Assembly (NCBI RefSeq): GCF_017916515.1
Contig: NZ_JAFMTA010000001.1
Span: forward strand, 2,965,127-3,029,126
Direction of reading: 5' to 3'
Source of the DNA: Naasia sp. SYSU D00948
Lineage (GTDB): Bacteria; Actinomycetota; Actinomycetes; Actinomycetales; Microbacteriaceae
DNA length: 64,000 bases
The notes beneath the pieces were generated by a model. It made no database searches. It saw nothing but the letters and a program-made list of their open reading frames with translations, and was not told the origin of the DNA. Positions within the stretch are counted from its first letter, which is position 1. Every line of letters begins with the position of its first letter. Positions 8,479-16,268 of the stretch are shown one piece after another. Made by a program: the position numbers and the translations under genes.

Positions 8479-8724
8479 TCAGCCCCGTTCGGCGACGTCG
8501 AGCCGGCGCACCTCGAGGTGGTCGACCTGCAGGTGCTTGATCCGCAGGTCCTTGATCACCGCCCTGCGCACCGCGAGCCGCCACACCGCGACCACCCCCA
8601 GGGCGGTCGCCGCGAGCGCTGTCGCCCCGATCGCCAGCGCACCCACCGCCGCCGTTCCGAGGCTCCCCGCCCCGGTCGCCGACGCCCCACGTGCCTCCGC
8701 CGCTTTCACCATCCTGCGCTCCAT
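8479..8724 (-). CDS. Small membrane protein with a pentad-periodic tail
   Basis: An 81-residue protein not assigned to a named family. The ATG at 8722-8724 has an AGGAG site upstream. Residues about 20-50 are Gly/Ala/Leu-rich and hydrophobic, enough for one transmembrane helix, followed by WRLAVRRA as a positive anchor. The C-terminus then repeats a five-residue beat with a hydrophobic pair: DLRIK, HLQVD, HLEVR, RLDVA. Such a pattern could form a short beta stack like a pentapeptide-repeat rung. The gene is probably expressed alone. Function unknown. Confidence 0.6.
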   Translation of the reverse strand: MERRMVKAAEARGASATGAGSLGTAAVGALAIGATALAATALGVVAVWRLAVRRAVIKDLRIKHLQVDHLEVRRLDVAERG

Positions 8725-8801
8725 GGCCCACTCCTACCGTCGTCCGGAATGGCGGGATGCTAGCAACGGCCGACCGCCAGGAGCAGGAGTCGGAAGGACC
8801 T

Positions 8802-9452
8802 TCATCCGGCGAGCGCCGGCCACGGACGCCACCCCTCGGGGAGCCCGCGAAGCGCCCGCTCGGCCGCCTGCAGCCGAGCGTTCTCGTGGTCCTCCACGCG
8901 GGAGCGGCCGCTCCTCCGAGCACTGCCGTCGCCTCCCCGGAGGGAGTACTCGACGCCGAGGCCGGCATCGCGGGAAACGGCTTCCCGGTACCCGCCCGAC
9001 GCGACCGCGAGGACCTGCCACTCCATCTCGTCCGCCAGCGCATCCCAGGTCTCGTCGCAGGCGTCGCACCCGCACGTCGGGAACGGCAGGTCGTGCAGGA
9101 GTCCGGCGTGGATGACGACCGAGGGGAAGGACGTGAACACGAACGTCAGGGCTGCGGCGCCCGGATCGGCCGGCGTGAGCCGGACGGCTCGCACGATCTC
9201 GTCGGGAGGGCGTATCAGGTCCCGGGCCACCTCGGGCCCCTCCTCGACGGCCACGTCGTAGGCGGACCGCAGATGGTCGACGAGCGCGTCCGCGATGGTG
9301 TGCAGCGGAGCGAAGCGGGCCAGGTTGGAGGTGACGCTGTAGGAGTCGTCAGGAGGGGGCCCGTCTCCCCACCTGGCGCCATAGCGGACGACCCGCCCCG
9401 CGGCGTCGCGGAAGACGAGGGGCTCGACGAGGGGACGGGCGTACGCGGCCAC
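8802..9452 (-). CDS. DUF6226 family protein
   Basis: A 216-residue cytoplasmic protein of actinobacterial family DUF6226, recognised from the N-terminal YARPLVEPLVFRDAAG motif, RYGARWGDGPP, and YSVTSNLARFAPLHTIADAL. A CGCDACDETWD segment in the middle places three Cys and an Asp together, possibly a metal or disulfide site. The best start is the GTG at 9450-9452, just before the conserved region; the frame stays open further upstream but lacks a credible start there. The function of the family is not known. A TTGACT/GACAGT promoter lies about 110 bases upstream. Confidence 0.75.
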   Translation of the reverse strand: MAAYARPLVEPLVFRDAAGRVVRYGARWGDGPPPDDSYSVTSNLARFAPLHTIADALVDHLRSAYDVAVEEGPEVARDLIRPPDEIVRAVRLTPADPGAAALTFVFTSFPSVVIHAGLLHDLPFPTCGCDACDETWDALADEMEWQVLAVASGGYREAVSRDAGLGVEYSLRGGDGSARRSGRSRVEDHENARLQAAERALRGLPEGWRPWPALAG

Positions 9453-9567
9453 GCCGAGAGTGTAGGCCCGAGGACGAACGGGCTGGCGACCGCCGGAGTC
9501 CGAGCAGGGGACCGGACCGATGGGCGCGGCGCAATGGGGGCAGACCAGGCGCGGTGAGGTAGACCGA

Positions 9568-9596
9568 ACTGTCTCACCTCGTCTCCCGGGAGTCAA
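9568..9596 (-). promoter_or_regulatory. Promoter for the DUF6226 gene
   Basis: On the minus strand TTGACT (9591-9596) and GACAGT (9568-9573) are spaced by 17 bases. The -35 box is 5/6 to consensus, the -10 weaker. It is divergent from the SARP-type regulator gene that begins near 9671. Confidence 0.45.
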
Positions 9597-9670
9597 CGGG
9601 CGGTAGACCCTGGCGCATCCGGCTGTGCGTACTACGTTGCGAGTCGTCGCTGACGATGGGGAGGGCGCCG

Positions 9671-10522
9671 GTGGGGACTCGAATGACTGCCCGTGTGACG
9701 CTCCTCGACGGCTTCGGGCTCCGGCTGTCGGGGTCGGATGCACCCGCGATGCCCGAGGATCTGCCCCACAGTGTGCAGAGGCTCGTCGCGCACCTGAGCA
9801 TCAGCGCCCGTCCCCTCCGCGCGGCCGTCGCAGGCCAGCTCTGGCCGGATGTGCCCGAGGACCACGCGCATGGCAGCCTGCGGTCTGCACTGTGGCGCCT
9901 GAACAAGGTGGCGCCCGGGCTCGTCGAGGTGAGCGGGGGGTGCCTGACGCTCGCGGACGGGGTGCTGGTCGACATCCACGAGCTGGGGGAGTGGGCACGG
10001 CGCGTCATGGATCCCGCCTGCTCGCTGGAGCAGCTGGAGGTCGGGGAGTCCGCGATCCAGGGCGAGCTGCTCCCGGGCTGGTACGACGACTGGGTGCTGC
10101 TCGAACGCGAGCGGCTGCGGCAGCTGCGCCTGCACGCGCTCGAGCGAGTGGCCATTCGCCTGGCGGCCGCCGGCCGGTACAGCGACGCCCTTCAGGCGGC
10201 CTTCTCGGTCGCACGTGCGGAGCCGCTGCGGGAGAGCGCGCATCGCATGATCGTCGAAGTGCACCTGGCGGAGGGCAACATCTCGGAGGCGCTGCGGGCG
10301 TACGAGAACTTCCGAGCGCTTCTCGCCGACGAGCTGGGCGTCCAGCCGACGCAGAGACTCGTGCGGCTGGTGGAGGGCCTGCGGGAGCCGGTCTCGTCGG
10401 CCGCAGCCGAGTCGACGCTCGTTCCCGCGCGCACCGCCCTCGCGCCGCGCCTTCAGTACAACGCTCCCTCCCTCCGGATCTACCGGCTGTCGCCCCCGCG
10501 CGAGAGAACGCCCCGCGGCTAG
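9671..10522 (+). CDS. Small SARP-type transcriptional regulator (winged helix + BTAD)
   Basis: A 283-residue AfsR/DnrI-type regulator. Residues about 8-100 form an OmpR-like winged helix (VTLLDGFGLRLSG, LPHSVQRLVAHL, LWPDVPEDHAHGSLRSALWRL), followed by a bacterial transcriptional activator domain about residues 105-250 with helical repeats (LPGWYDDWVLLERERLRQLR, ALRAYENFRALLADELGVQP). This is the minimal SARP architecture; there is no NB-ARC or TPR extension. Start candidates are GTG 9671 (GGGAGGG spaced 6), ATG 9683 and ATG 9656; I prefer 9671. SARPs activate promoters by binding direct repeats at 11-bp periodicity, and just such repeats precede the convergent six-gene operon, making it the likely target (inference). 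Confidence 0.85.
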   Translation: MGTRMTARVTLLDGFGLRLSGSDAPAMPEDLPHSVQRLVAHLSISARPLRAAVAGQLWPDVPEDHAHGSLRSALWRLNKVAPGLVEVSGGCLTLADGVLVDIHELGEWARRVMDPACSLEQLEVGESAIQGELLPGWYDDWVLLERERLRQLRLHALERVAIRLAAAGRYSDALQAAFSVARAEPLRESAHRMIVEVHLAEGNISEALRAYENFRALLADELGVQPTQRLVRLVEGLREPVSSAAAESTLVPARTALAPRLQYNAPSLRIYRLSPPRERTPRG

Positions 10523-10604
10523 GCGTGCATCGATAGGCGGCCGGGCTGCATCGACAGGACCGGTGGCTGCCGGTGCTCGATGGAGCCTGGTTCGATCGCC
10601 GCGC

Positions 10605-12041
10605 CTAACGCCCCTCGCCGTAGGCGCGGAGGGCGCGATGCGCGAGGGGCCTGCGCTTCCTGAACGTCGCCTGCACCGCCGGATCCGTGCGGGGGAGGAG
10701 CTTGCGGTCCGGTCCGAGGACGCTCCCCGGCGTCTCGAATCGATAGAGCACCTCGTCGCAGGCGTCGTCGACCGAGACGTCGGCGCGCCGGAGAACCGCG
10801 TCCACTCGGGGATAGGAGCGTCGCAGCTCGTGCACCAGGTAGTCGACCTGCGCGTCCATGTCGAACAGGATCGCGCCGCCGAGCACCCTCCCACGGAAGG
10901 CGTGCTGGAACAGTCCGACTCGGCGATTCGCCGTGGTCCACTGGGCGAGGCCGATCCCCGGCAGCTTCGGCCCGCTGCGGTTCGGCACCCTATGCACGAT
11001 CTGATCGGGGGTGAAGTCGACGACGACGCCGGAGGCGTCCTTGGCGCGCATCGGTGTCGCGGCCGCGCTGCCCTCCACCCGATTCGGGATGATCTCCGAC
11101 TCCGCCCAGAGGTTGCCCACCAGACCGGCCGCTCCGTTGACCGGGTAGCCGTAGTTCCGGACGAGCAGGCCCATCACGTACCGCGCCCGCTGCTCCGCGG
11201 GGATCCTGCTCCAGTCCTGACCTGAGCCGCTGGGGCCGACAGGTGTGGGCGGCGGGGTCGGGACGGGAGGTGGAGTGGGGCCAGGCCCAGCCCGTCCGGC
11301 AAGGGCTGCGGCGAGAGCCGCCTTGGTGGCCGCGCCCACGATCCCGTCCGGGGTGAGCCTGCTGCGGGACTGGAAGGAGCGAACCGCCTGGTCCGTACGG
11401 CCTCCGAAATCGCCGTCGGCAGCGAGCGGATAGCCGAGGTCCGTGAGGACCCGCTGGAGGGCCGCGACGGCGGGACCGCGGCTGCCGCGGCGCAGGGCTG
11501 GGCCGACGGCGAGGGCAGCGAGGCCTGTGAGTCGCGCCGTGAGAGTCGGGCCGGTGGTCTCGGCCGCCAGCAGCTCCTGAAGAACGCCGAGGGTCCCCGT
11601 GGTTTCGTCGCCTCGACCCTCCCACTCCGACGTGGTGACCACCGCCGGCTCGGCGGCCCAGGCAGACTCGCGCTCGTCCTCGCCGATCGCGGGCCCCTCG
11701 TCGAGCCCCTCGAACTCGTCTCCTGCCGCCCACTGGTCGGGGCTCCACTGCTCCACCGCCCACTGGTCCGGGCTCCACTGCTCCGCCGCCCACTGGTCTG
11801 TGGCCCACTGGTCTGTGGCCCACTGGTCTGTAGCCCACTGATCGGTGGTCCACTGGTCCGTCCACGGGCCGACGGCGGTCTGGTGCTCACCCTCGGTCCA
11901 CCCGGCGCTCCCGCCCTGCGCGCCGGGGGCGGTCCACTCTCCGGACGGGGGCTGCGCTCCACGAGCGACTGCCTCGGCTGCCTCGTCGGAGCGCGCCTCG
12001 GACACGCGCGTCCACTCCGCGGACCACGGCGAGTTGGTCAT
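10605..12041 (-). CDS. Phage-tail-type lysozyme with PG-binding domain and DQW pentad repeats
   Basis: Last gene of the six-gene operon; 478 residues. The N-terminus has no signal peptide. Residues 60-104 carry a Trp every five residues (units such as ATDQW, AAEQW, SPDQW), then an acidic linker, a peptidoglycan-binding type 1 domain (about 170-247, LRRGSRGPAVAALQRVL), a Pro linker, and a phage tail lysozyme-like domain (about 275-470) with GNLWAESEIIPN (catalytic-type Glu314) and PGIGLAQWT. It should cut the glycan strands of peptidoglycan. How it reaches the wall is unclear without a secretion signal. The start has a GGAGGAGG site lying within the end of the upstream gene. Confidence 0.85.
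   Translation of the reverse strand: MTNSPWSAEWTRVSEARSDEAAEAVARGAQPPSGEWTAPGAQGGSAGWTEGEHQTAVGPWTDQWTTDQWATDQWATDQWATDQWAAEQWSPDQWAVEQWSPDQWAAGDEFEGLDEGPAIGEDERESAWAAEPAVVTTSEWEGRGDETTGTLGVLQELLAAETTGPTLTARLTGLAALAVGPALRRGSRGPAVAALQRVLTDLGYPLAADGDFGGRTDQAVRSFQSRSRLTPDGIVGAATKAALAAALAGRAGPGPTPPPVPTPPPTPVGPSGSGQDWSRIPAEQRARYVMGLLVRNYGYPVNGAAGLVGNLWAESEIIPNRVEGSAAATPMRAKDASGVVVDFTPDQIVHRVPNRSGPKLPGIGLAQWTTANRRVGLFQHAFRGRVLGGAILFDMDAQVDYLVHELRRSYPRVDAVLRRADVSVDDACDEVLYRFETPGSVLGPDRKLLPRTDPAVQATFRKRRPLAHRALRAYGEGR
11301..11579 (-). repeat. Duplicated PG-binding module, copy in the lysozyme gene
   Basis: Codes for a module from about residue 155 to 247 that is nearly identical to one in the neighbouring gene at 12970-13233, including the preceding TARLTGLAALAVGP helix and the following alanine-rich end. 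The two copies are clearly related at DNA level, indicating a local duplication. Confidence 0.8.
11730..11864 (-). repeat. Tandem 15-bp repeats coding for x-x-D/E-Q-W pentads
   Basis: Nine in-frame 15-bp units, of which several around 11790-11840 are nearly identical (core cccactggtctgtgg), encode Trp64 to Trp104 at strict five-residue spacing, preceded by Trp60. Copies at the 3' side alternate between EQW and DQW. Such arrays expand and contract by slippage, so length may vary between strains. Confidence 0.9.
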
Positions 12042-12054
12042 ACTGCCTCCTCCG

Positions 12055-14292
12055 TCAACGGCGCACCGGCGCGATGTCGAGGTGGAAGTGGAGGACGAGC
12101 GGTCCGTGCCAGTTCAGGTTGGCGCCGTCCGGTCTCGTCTGGCCGATGAAGACGACTTGCCGCAGGCCGGTGTGCCGGTTGATCGCCGCAGCGACCGCAT
12201 AGTCGTTGTACAGCGCCCGCCAGGTGGCGCCGACGGCCGATGCGGCGGCGTCCAGAGCCAGGAGCATGCCGACCGCATTGTGCCGGTGGTAGAAGCCGCG
12301 GTCGTCGAGCCCTCCACCGATGGTGAGGTCGATGGAGAACCCGCGGTTCTTGAACTTCCCGCCTCCGTGCCCGGCGTAGTTGCCCGCGCTGGTGCTCGGC
12401 CAGCGCGTCCACAGCTCTCTCAGAAGCCGATTGACCAGGGGCTGCACCGGCGGCACCGTCGGCTTGGCACGCTCCAGCGGCTCCAGGCGATCGGCGCCCG
12501 GTGGTGGCAGGAAGGTGTCGATCGGGTGGTACCGGCCCCCTGCGCCGAGGGTCTCGAAGTCGACCTCCTCACGCCGGCCGGACATCCAGCCGAGCGCGAC
12601 CGTCCTGAAGCGGCACGTCGTCCGCTGGTTCCTTGCACGTCCCGCGCTGGCGCGGATGGTGGCTGCGAAATCCCGCTCCAGGGCAGCCACGTCGGCGAGC
12701 GCGATCGCACGAGGAGTCGGCGCTGTACCGGTGCGCCGGCGGTTGCGGTCCGCGGCACAGGCGGCGAGGTCTTCGGCGAATCTGCGGATCGCGGGAACCC
12801 CGCCGAAACCGGATGGGTCCCCGTCCAGGCAGGACCTCCCCGTGTCCTCGAGCGTCGGCAGCTGCACGCACACCGCCGGAACCGGGATCGGGATCGCGGC
12901 CGGGGTCGACGGCGTTGGCGCCGGCGGGGTGGGGGCGGGCGGCGTGGGCATCGGCGGGGAGGTGCGCCCCCCGAGTGCGGCCGCGAGGGCCGCCTTCGTC
13001 CGAGGTCCCACGATGCCGTCGGGGGTGAGGGAGCTGCGGGACTGGAAGGCGCGCACCGCCTGCTCCGTGCGCGGCCCGAAGTTCCCGTCGGCAGCGAGCG
13101 GGTGTCCGAGGTCGGTGAGGACACGCTGGAGGGCTGCCACGGCGGGCCCCGTGCTTCCGCGCCTCAGGGTGGGTCCGACGGCGAGTGCGGCGAGACCCGT
13201 GAGGCGGGAGGTGACGCTGACGGCGCTCGTCTCCTCGGCGAGCAGCTCCGGAAGCAGCATGACCGCGGCTGACGCGGCCTCGCTCTCGCTCTCCGCCTGC
13301 CAGCCCGCCTCGCCGTCCGATCCACCCGCGCCCTCGTAGCCGTGCAGTTCGCCGTCCCATCGGGCCTCGGCGTCGAGGGAGGAGCTGAGGTCCTCCTCGG
13401 CGTCCTCCTCGTCGCGACTCTCCCAGGAGGCGGACTCCTCGCCGGCTGCGGAGGCCGGCCCTGTCCACTCCTCGGACTGCTGCGGCCACGCGAAGATGGT
13501 GCGGGTCTCCTCTGCGGCGAGACCGTCTTCCCGCTGGGTCGGGCCCGCGGCGAGCAGGGCACGAGCGCGGGACGCGATCCCGGCCATGTCGAGACCGCCG
13601 GGATCCCAGTGCGCGTTGTCGGGGACGTCCTTGTGTCCGCACACACCGGCGAAGTCCCGCCACTGCGCGGGCGACATACGGCACGGCGAATGGAGCCCGT
13701 AGCAGCGCTCGGTTCCGGGGGGCCGCACGTCGCCGAGGTTGAGCGGCACGAGCCGCGCCACAGGGGCGAGGAGTCGCCGGGCGAGCCAGTCGAGGACGTC
13801 GGACGGCGCGCTCGCCATGTCCTTCGCGAATCCCCAGAGCTCCACCTGGACCGCCTGCCGCCGATTGGTCTGCACGGTGCCGGGTCGGGCGAGAGCGTAC
13901 GCGGAGCGGTTCAGCGGGATCGTCTGCAGCAGCAGGTCCGCCTGGGGCATCGCCCACAGATGCGGGGGCTGTCGGTGACGAGCGGCCAGTGCACGGAATC
14001 CGGCCGGGCTCGGGCGGCCCTCGATGGTGTGGAAGACGAACCGCCATGGCCCGCCCACATAGGTTCCGCCGCGTGAGCGCGGGTTGCTCACCCGTTCGGC
14101 GCCGGGCACCCACAGCATCTGCTGCACCGTCGTTCCCGGCGCGAGCAGTTCCTCGGACGGCGCGACGAGCTCATGGCCCAGCTCGAGCTCGAGGTCGCCC
14201 TCGTCCTCGGCCTCGAACTCCTCCTCATGCCAGGCCTCCGTCTCGCCGGGGATGGCCTCCGCCGGAGCGCTACGGTCCCACACGGTGGACAT
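12055..14292 (-). CDS. Tripartite wall hydrolase: amidase, PG-binding, M15-like peptidase
   Basis: A 745-residue protein with three domains. An acidic N-terminus (residues 1-50, no signal peptide) precedes an N-acetylmuramoyl-L-alanine amidase type 2 domain (about 60-240), whose zinc ligands fit H88 (FVFHT), H220 (CGHKDVP) and D230 (HWDPGGLD), with E151 as the likely base. A Trp/acidic linker (about 265-345) leads to a PG-binding domain (about 360-441) and Pro-rich hinge. The C-terminal domain resembles M15 peptidases, with H642, D655 (GFSIDLTI) and H735/H737 (LHFHLDI) as candidate metal ligands. It would cut both the amide bond and stem peptide. The ATG lies 6 bases after the preceding gene; the next gene starts 13 bases after its stop. 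Confidence 0.82.
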   Translation of the reverse strand: MSTVWDRSAPAEAIPGETEAWHEEEFEAEDEGDLELELGHELVAPSEELLAPGTTVQQMLWVPGAERVSNPRSRGGTYVGGPWRFVFHTIEGRPSPAGFRALAARHRQPPHLWAMPQADLLLQTIPLNRSAYALARPGTVQTNRRQAVQVELWGFAKDMASAPSDVLDWLARRLLAPVARLVPLNLGDVRPPGTERCYGLHSPCRMSPAQWRDFAGVCGHKDVPDNAHWDPGGLDMAGIASRARALLAAGPTQREDGLAAEETRTIFAWPQQSEEWTGPASAAGEESASWESRDEEDAEEDLSSSLDAEARWDGELHGYEGAGGSDGEAGWQAESESEAASAAVMLLPELLAEETSAVSVTSRLTGLAALAVGPTLRRGSTGPAVAALQRVLTDLGHPLAADGNFGPRTEQAVRAFQSRSSLTPDGIVGPRTKAALAAALGGRTSPPMPTPPAPTPPAPTPSTPAAIPIPVPAVCVQLPTLEDTGRSCLDGDPSGFGGVPAIRRFAEDLAACAADRNRRRTGTAPTPRAIALADVAALERDFAATIRASAGRARNQRTTCRFRTVALGWMSGRREEVDFETLGAGGRYHPIDTFLPPPGADRLEPLERAKPTVPPVQPLVNRLLRELWTRWPSTSAGNYAGHGGGKFKNRGFSIDLTIGGGLDDRGFYHRHNAVGMLLALDAAASAVGATWRALYNDYAVAAAINRHTGLRQVVFIGQTRPDGANLNWHGPLVLHFHLDIAPVRR
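12970..13233 (-). repeat. Duplicated PG-binding module, copy in the amidase gene
   Basis: Partner of the copy at 11301-11579. It encodes residues about 354-441, with TSRLTGLAALAVGP and LRRGSTGPAVAALQRVL matching the other copy at all but a few positions. Offset between copies is constant at about 1670 bases, showing very few indels. Confidence 0.8.
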
Positions 14293-14298
14293 AGCGGG

Positions 14299-15591
14299 TC
14301 ACCGCGTCTGCCCGTTGGAGCCGACCAGCACGGACGAGGTCGCCGGTGTCTGCGCGAAGGACCGGGTGGGAACGGGGGCGGCCGGGCGCGGCGGTTCCCC
14401 GGGGGTGGGCAGGCGCAGGGGCTGGCGGTCGACGGCGACGGCAGTGCCGGTGGGGCGCTCCTTGATCCGCTCGCCCGTTGCGGACTGCCACTGGTTGATG
14501 AGATCGCGCATGTCCTCGCCGAGCGCAGTGTTCGGGTCGAACAGGGTCGCCGCCGCGTTGGCGGTGTCGAACAGGCCACGCTCGATGGCGCGAAGGAGAC
14601 TGGACATGGGCTCGGCGAGCTCGAAGAGCTCCCTCGAGCGCTGCGCCGGTCGCATCCCGACCCTCTCCGCGATGCCCGTCAGCCGCTCCGCGGGACTCGA
14701 AGCCTCCGCCTTGAGGTCCGCGACGATGGGCGTGTTCGTCTGCAGGGTCAGGTGGAACCAGCTCATCGTCGTCACGTAGACGAACTCCTCCCGAGCGAGC
14801 AGGCCACCGCGACGACGATCCCGCATCATGTCCCGCAGCGCCTCACAGAGCGACGAGATGAACGCCGGATCCGTCGGGTTGGGACCGGACCCGTTGTTGA
14901 AGTTCTCGAGGCCGATCCACACCTGGCGCAGGAGCTCGGTCCACTTGGCCCGGAAGTCGCTGTTGACCCCGCCGCCCAGGTCCGACTTCCACAGCGCAGC
15001 GTCGCCGGCCCCCCAGCGCGGCGGGACGGGGTGCGGGAGGTCGAAGCCGAACATCCGCCAGTAGGCGTTGCGACGGTTCACGCGCTCCACAGGACGGAGC
15101 TCGCTGCGGACGCCCGCGATCGAGTACAGCGGCGGATCGCGGAAGAAGAGCTCCTCCGTCGTGCGCATCCACTTGACCGACTCAGGGCGCAGCTGCCCGA
15201 GGGTCTCCCCGACGACCAGCCGGCGGACGATCTCCGCGAAGATCTCGAATGCTCCGGTGCTCTCGATGAGGTAGGCGTAGATCAGGTGGTGCCAGAGGAG
15301 GCCCGCTTCGGAGACAGGACGGTCGTTCTCCTGCCACGTGTCCACGTCGGCCAGGTCTATCCCCGACGACAGCAGGTAGGGAGCAGGGCCTGGCTCGAAC
15401 GGCAGGTCGAGGGCGCTGACGATGTCCGGGCTTCCGAGCTCCGGCGCGCCCTGCGGGACGTCCGGAAGCGGAGGGATGCGCGCCGCCGAGGCCCACGCTT
15501 CGTCCAGCCACCTGCTCAGCTGGAGTGGATGGATCAGGAAGACCTGTTCGCGGCGATCCGGGCCCAGGAGGTTGGCGAGGTTGAGGAACAC
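14299..15591 (-). CDS. Operon protein of unknown function (430 residues)
   Basis: I do not recognise this 430-residue protein. It is soluble-looking, without signal peptide or membrane segments, rich in aromatic residues (LLWHHLIYAYLIES, WRMFGFDLPHPVPPRW, VTTMSWFHLTLQT), and appears mostly alpha-helical. The last 50 residues are Pro/Arg/Thr-rich and look disordered. Translation starts at a GTG with an AAGGAG site that overlaps the end of the preceding gene, and the next gene begins 6 bases after its stop, so it is an integral member of the operon. Co-translation with two wall hydrolases and a metalloprotease suggests a structural, adaptor or carrier role; this is inference only. Confidence 0.7.
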   Translation of the reverse strand: MFLNLANLLGPDRREQVFLIHPLQLSRWLDEAWASAARIPPLPDVPQGAPELGSPDIVSALDLPFEPGPAPYLLSSGIDLADVDTWQENDRPVSEAGLLWHHLIYAYLIESTGAFEIFAEIVRRLVVGETLGQLRPESVKWMRTTEELFFRDPPLYSIAGVRSELRPVERVNRRNAYWRMFGFDLPHPVPPRWGAGDAALWKSDLGGGVNSDFRAKWTELLRQVWIGLENFNNGSGPNPTDPAFISSLCEALRDMMRDRRRGGLLAREEFVYVTTMSWFHLTLQTNTPIVADLKAEASSPAERLTGIAERVGMRPAQRSRELFELAEPMSSLLRAIERGLFDTANAAATLFDPNTALGEDMRDLINQWQSATGERIKERPTGTAVAVDRQPLRLPTPGEPPRPAAPVPTRSFAQTPATSSVLVGSNGQTR

Positions 15592-15604
15592 GGCTAGGTC
15601 TCCT

Positions 15605-16237
15605 TCAGCTGGCGTAGATGTACTGCGAGGACGGCGCGAGACGCGGACCGAGCGCGACGCGCTGACCCGTCTGATCGAGCCCGATGAGGACGTCGATGGG
15701 GCGCTCGCTGACCAGCTCCTCGTGCCGCTCGAGACGGACCCGGGCCGGCCGCTTGCGGTCCGACTGGTCCTTCTTCGACGGGGCGTCCCTCAGGACCTTG
15801 AGTGATCGCCGGAAGGCGGGAAGCGACCGGCCCTCCTTCGTGGTGAAGGCCGGGGCGTGCACCTCGACACGGTCGACCAGCGCGGGGAGCCTGATGAGCT
15901 CGATCTCGTCGTCGTCCCACCTGGCCGCGAAGATGCTGAGGTCGAAGCCCCGAGCAGCCGGATTGCGCCCCATGAGCGCGCCGAGGCTCCTGTAGGCGAA
16001 GTCGACGCGTTGCCGCTCGAGCCGCCGTCGTTCCTCCTCCGAGTCGTCCCTGGCGACCGCCGCCATCCTGCCGCTCGGCTGGTCGGCCGCGCCGTCCCCT
16101 GGAAGCAGGGGAGGAAGGCGCATGGCGAGCTCATGGATGGAGGTGCTCAGCTCGGCGATCTTCGCGAGCACCTGCTGCTCGTCGAGCTGCCCGGGCGCCT
16201 GCTGCCCGTTCCCCTGGTGCTCGGCGTTGTCGTTCAT
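15605..16237 (-). CDS. Operon protein of unknown function (210 residues)
   Basis: A 210-residue hydrophilic protein that I cannot assign. The ATG at 16235-16237 (MNDNAEHQ) has an excellent GGGAGGA site. The first 60 residues hold a Gln/Gly-rich start and a helix (VLAKIAELSTSIHELAMRL), residues about 65-85 are Asp/Glu/Arg rich, and the rest mixes beta-like segments (VEVHAPAF, PIDVLIGL) with a Lys/Arg stretch (KKDQSDRKRPARVRLERHEE). No signal peptide or membrane segment. It lies 31 bases after the metalloprotease gene and overlaps the ribosome site of the next. Probably a partner of the following gene product. Confidence 0.65.
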   Translation of the reverse strand: MNDNAEHQGNGQQAPGQLDEQQVLAKIAELSTSIHELAMRLPPLLPGDGAADQPSGRMAAVARDDSEEERRRLERQRVDFAYRSLGALMGRNPAARGFDLSIFAARWDDDEIELIRLPALVDRVEVHAPAFTTKEGRSLPAFRRSLKVLRDAPSKKDQSDRKRPARVRLERHEELVSERPIDVLIGLDQTGQRVALGPRLAPSSQYIYAS

Positions 16238-16268
16238 CGCTGTTCCTCCCTTTTCAAGGGTCGCCGCC

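Noticed and set aside
9453-9590. In-frame CPHC...C zinc-ribbon-like segment upstream of the DUF6226 start.
   Set aside because: No ATG, GTG or TTG start lies in frame downstream of the likely promoter (9568-9596), so the segment is probably untranslated chance coding.
10558-10573. Small ACCGG/CCGGT hairpin between the SARP gene and the operon end.
   Set aside because: Only a 5-bp stem; too weak to call a terminator.
11730-11864. CRISPR-like array.
   Set aside because: Units are 15 bp, contiguous, in frame and coding; there are no spacers and no cas genes.
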